Of a stretch of 64,000 nt of DNA, positions 63,536 to 64,000 are shown in pieces (the first letter of the stretch is position 1; the number at the start of each line of letters is the position of its first letter). The translations under genes and the position numbers were made by a program. Source of the stretch: DAHUYF01 sp035553515 (GTDB lineage: Bacteria > Pseudomonadota > Alphaproteobacteria > ATCC43930 > CGMCC-115725); contig DATNDG010000088.1 in the NCBI GenBank assembly GCA_035553515.1, forward strand, positions 1-64,000, in the 5' to 3' direction. Below the pieces are notes generated by a model, which was not told where the DNA came from, searched no databases, and saw only the letters and a program-made list of their open reading frames with translations.

Positions 63536-64000
63536 TCAGCGCTTCGGATTGAGCGCGCGCGCATGGATATGCGCGTGGCGCCCGCCCGCTTCTTCCAGGA
63601 TGCGCACCGCCGTCGGCTCCAGCTGGGGATCGGCGACGCGCGCCCAGAGCAGCACCGCTCCAGCCTTGAGCGCCGCCGCGAATTCGGCGCTGTGCCGGTT
63701 GGCGGTGGCGTAATCGAGCAGCTCCTTGATCGCCACGCCGCCGAGCCCGGCACCGGCGAGCGCCGCAAGCGCCGCCCCCAAAGGCCCGCCCGAGAGCAGC
63801 GAGAGGCCGGCTACCGTGAGGGGCATGATCAGCGACGCCTCGTCGGTGAGACCGGCGAAGAGACTCTGGATGGGCTTGCCCTGATAACCCGGCACCTCGC
63901 CGGCTACTTCAAGCGACTCATGCGTGCCCAGCACCGAGAGATCGGACGGGCCGAAACCCGCGGCCAGGAGCTGCGCCACGGCCTGGCGGAGCTGCGCCTT
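63536..64000 (-). CDS. Hypothetical protein with a hydrophobic middle (partial, start beyond right edge)
   Basis: The frame is open through the right edge (KAQLRQAVAQLLAAGFGPSD visible at the start), so the N-terminus is missing; a GTG at 63979 is possible but probably internal. The middle is Gly/Ala/Leu-rich (MPLTVAGLSLLSGGPLGAAL and GLGGVAIKELLDYA), as in heat- or stress-induced proteins with a glycine-zipper-like hairpin. The C-terminal half (AALKAGAVLLWARVADPQLE) is soluble. No confident family. Confidence 0.65.
   Translation of the reverse strand, partial: KAQLRQAVAQLLAAGFGPSDLSVLGTHESLEVAGEVPGYQGKPIQSLFAGLTDEASLIMPLTVAGLSLLSGGPLGAALAALAGAGLGGVAIKELLDYATANRHSAEFAAALKAGAVLLWARVADPQLEPTAVRILEEAGGRHAHIHARALNPKR

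Overview
The window is a GC-rich (roughly two-thirds G+C), densely coding bacterial chromosome segment. Gene content points to an alphaproteobacterium, most likely near Rhodospirillales: an alpha-type RpoH, HPF with a C-terminal cold-shock domain, the fused malic enzyme/phosphotransacetylase MaeB, several liv-type transport genes and many ATGA stop/start overlaps. I saw no rRNA, tRNA, CRISPR array, insertion sequence or phage gene.

Layout. 1-4736: branched-chain amino acid-type ABC transporter (livK, livH, livM and a fused livG-livF cut by the left edge). 4798-8360: an SDR, then an operon for a queuosine-precursor transporter, a rhomboid protease and an MFS carrier, with an FNR-like box upstream. 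8706-13042: sterol desaturase family protein, HerA-like ATPase and an MFS carrier. 13078-13294: a very small gene unit with its own promoter-like elements, near-ideal ribosome site and terminator. 13364-18365: TetR-controlled RND efflux pump. 18451-22775: a small catabolic operon of uncertain substrate, then modA with a ModE box and a short ModE-like regulator. 22815-23928: a Lys/Arg-rich small protein divergent from an HU-family protein. 24021-28812: ThDP enzyme followed by a PQQ dehydrogenase/cytochrome c/XoxJ-like cluster with a lanthanide-type Asp pair. 28834-32797: acyl-CoA catabolic operon. 32932-33352: a threonine/serine dehydratase pseudogene with an internal deletion. 33412-36220: ArsR, CMD-family protein, rpoH and hpf. 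36503-43313: a type I secretion locus (substrate, ABC exporter, adaptor) followed by a hybrid histidine kinase. 43332-49492: ion-transporter family permease, PBP1-type peptidoglycan synthase and an acyl-CoA synthetase/GNAT fusion. 49580-57098: oxidoreductase, membrane protein and the phosphate regulon phoR-[Pho box]-pstCAB-phoU-phoB, without pstS. 57385-64000: methyltransferase, TTC38-like TPR protein, maeB and small secreted or hypothetical proteins.

Most of this is ordinary chromosomal content. The points most worth checking are the micro-gene at 13154-13228, the unusual PQQ dehydrogenase, the degenerate type I secretion ATPase with its RTX-like substrate, the ModE box with HTH-only ModE, and the Lys/Arg-rich protein beside HU.
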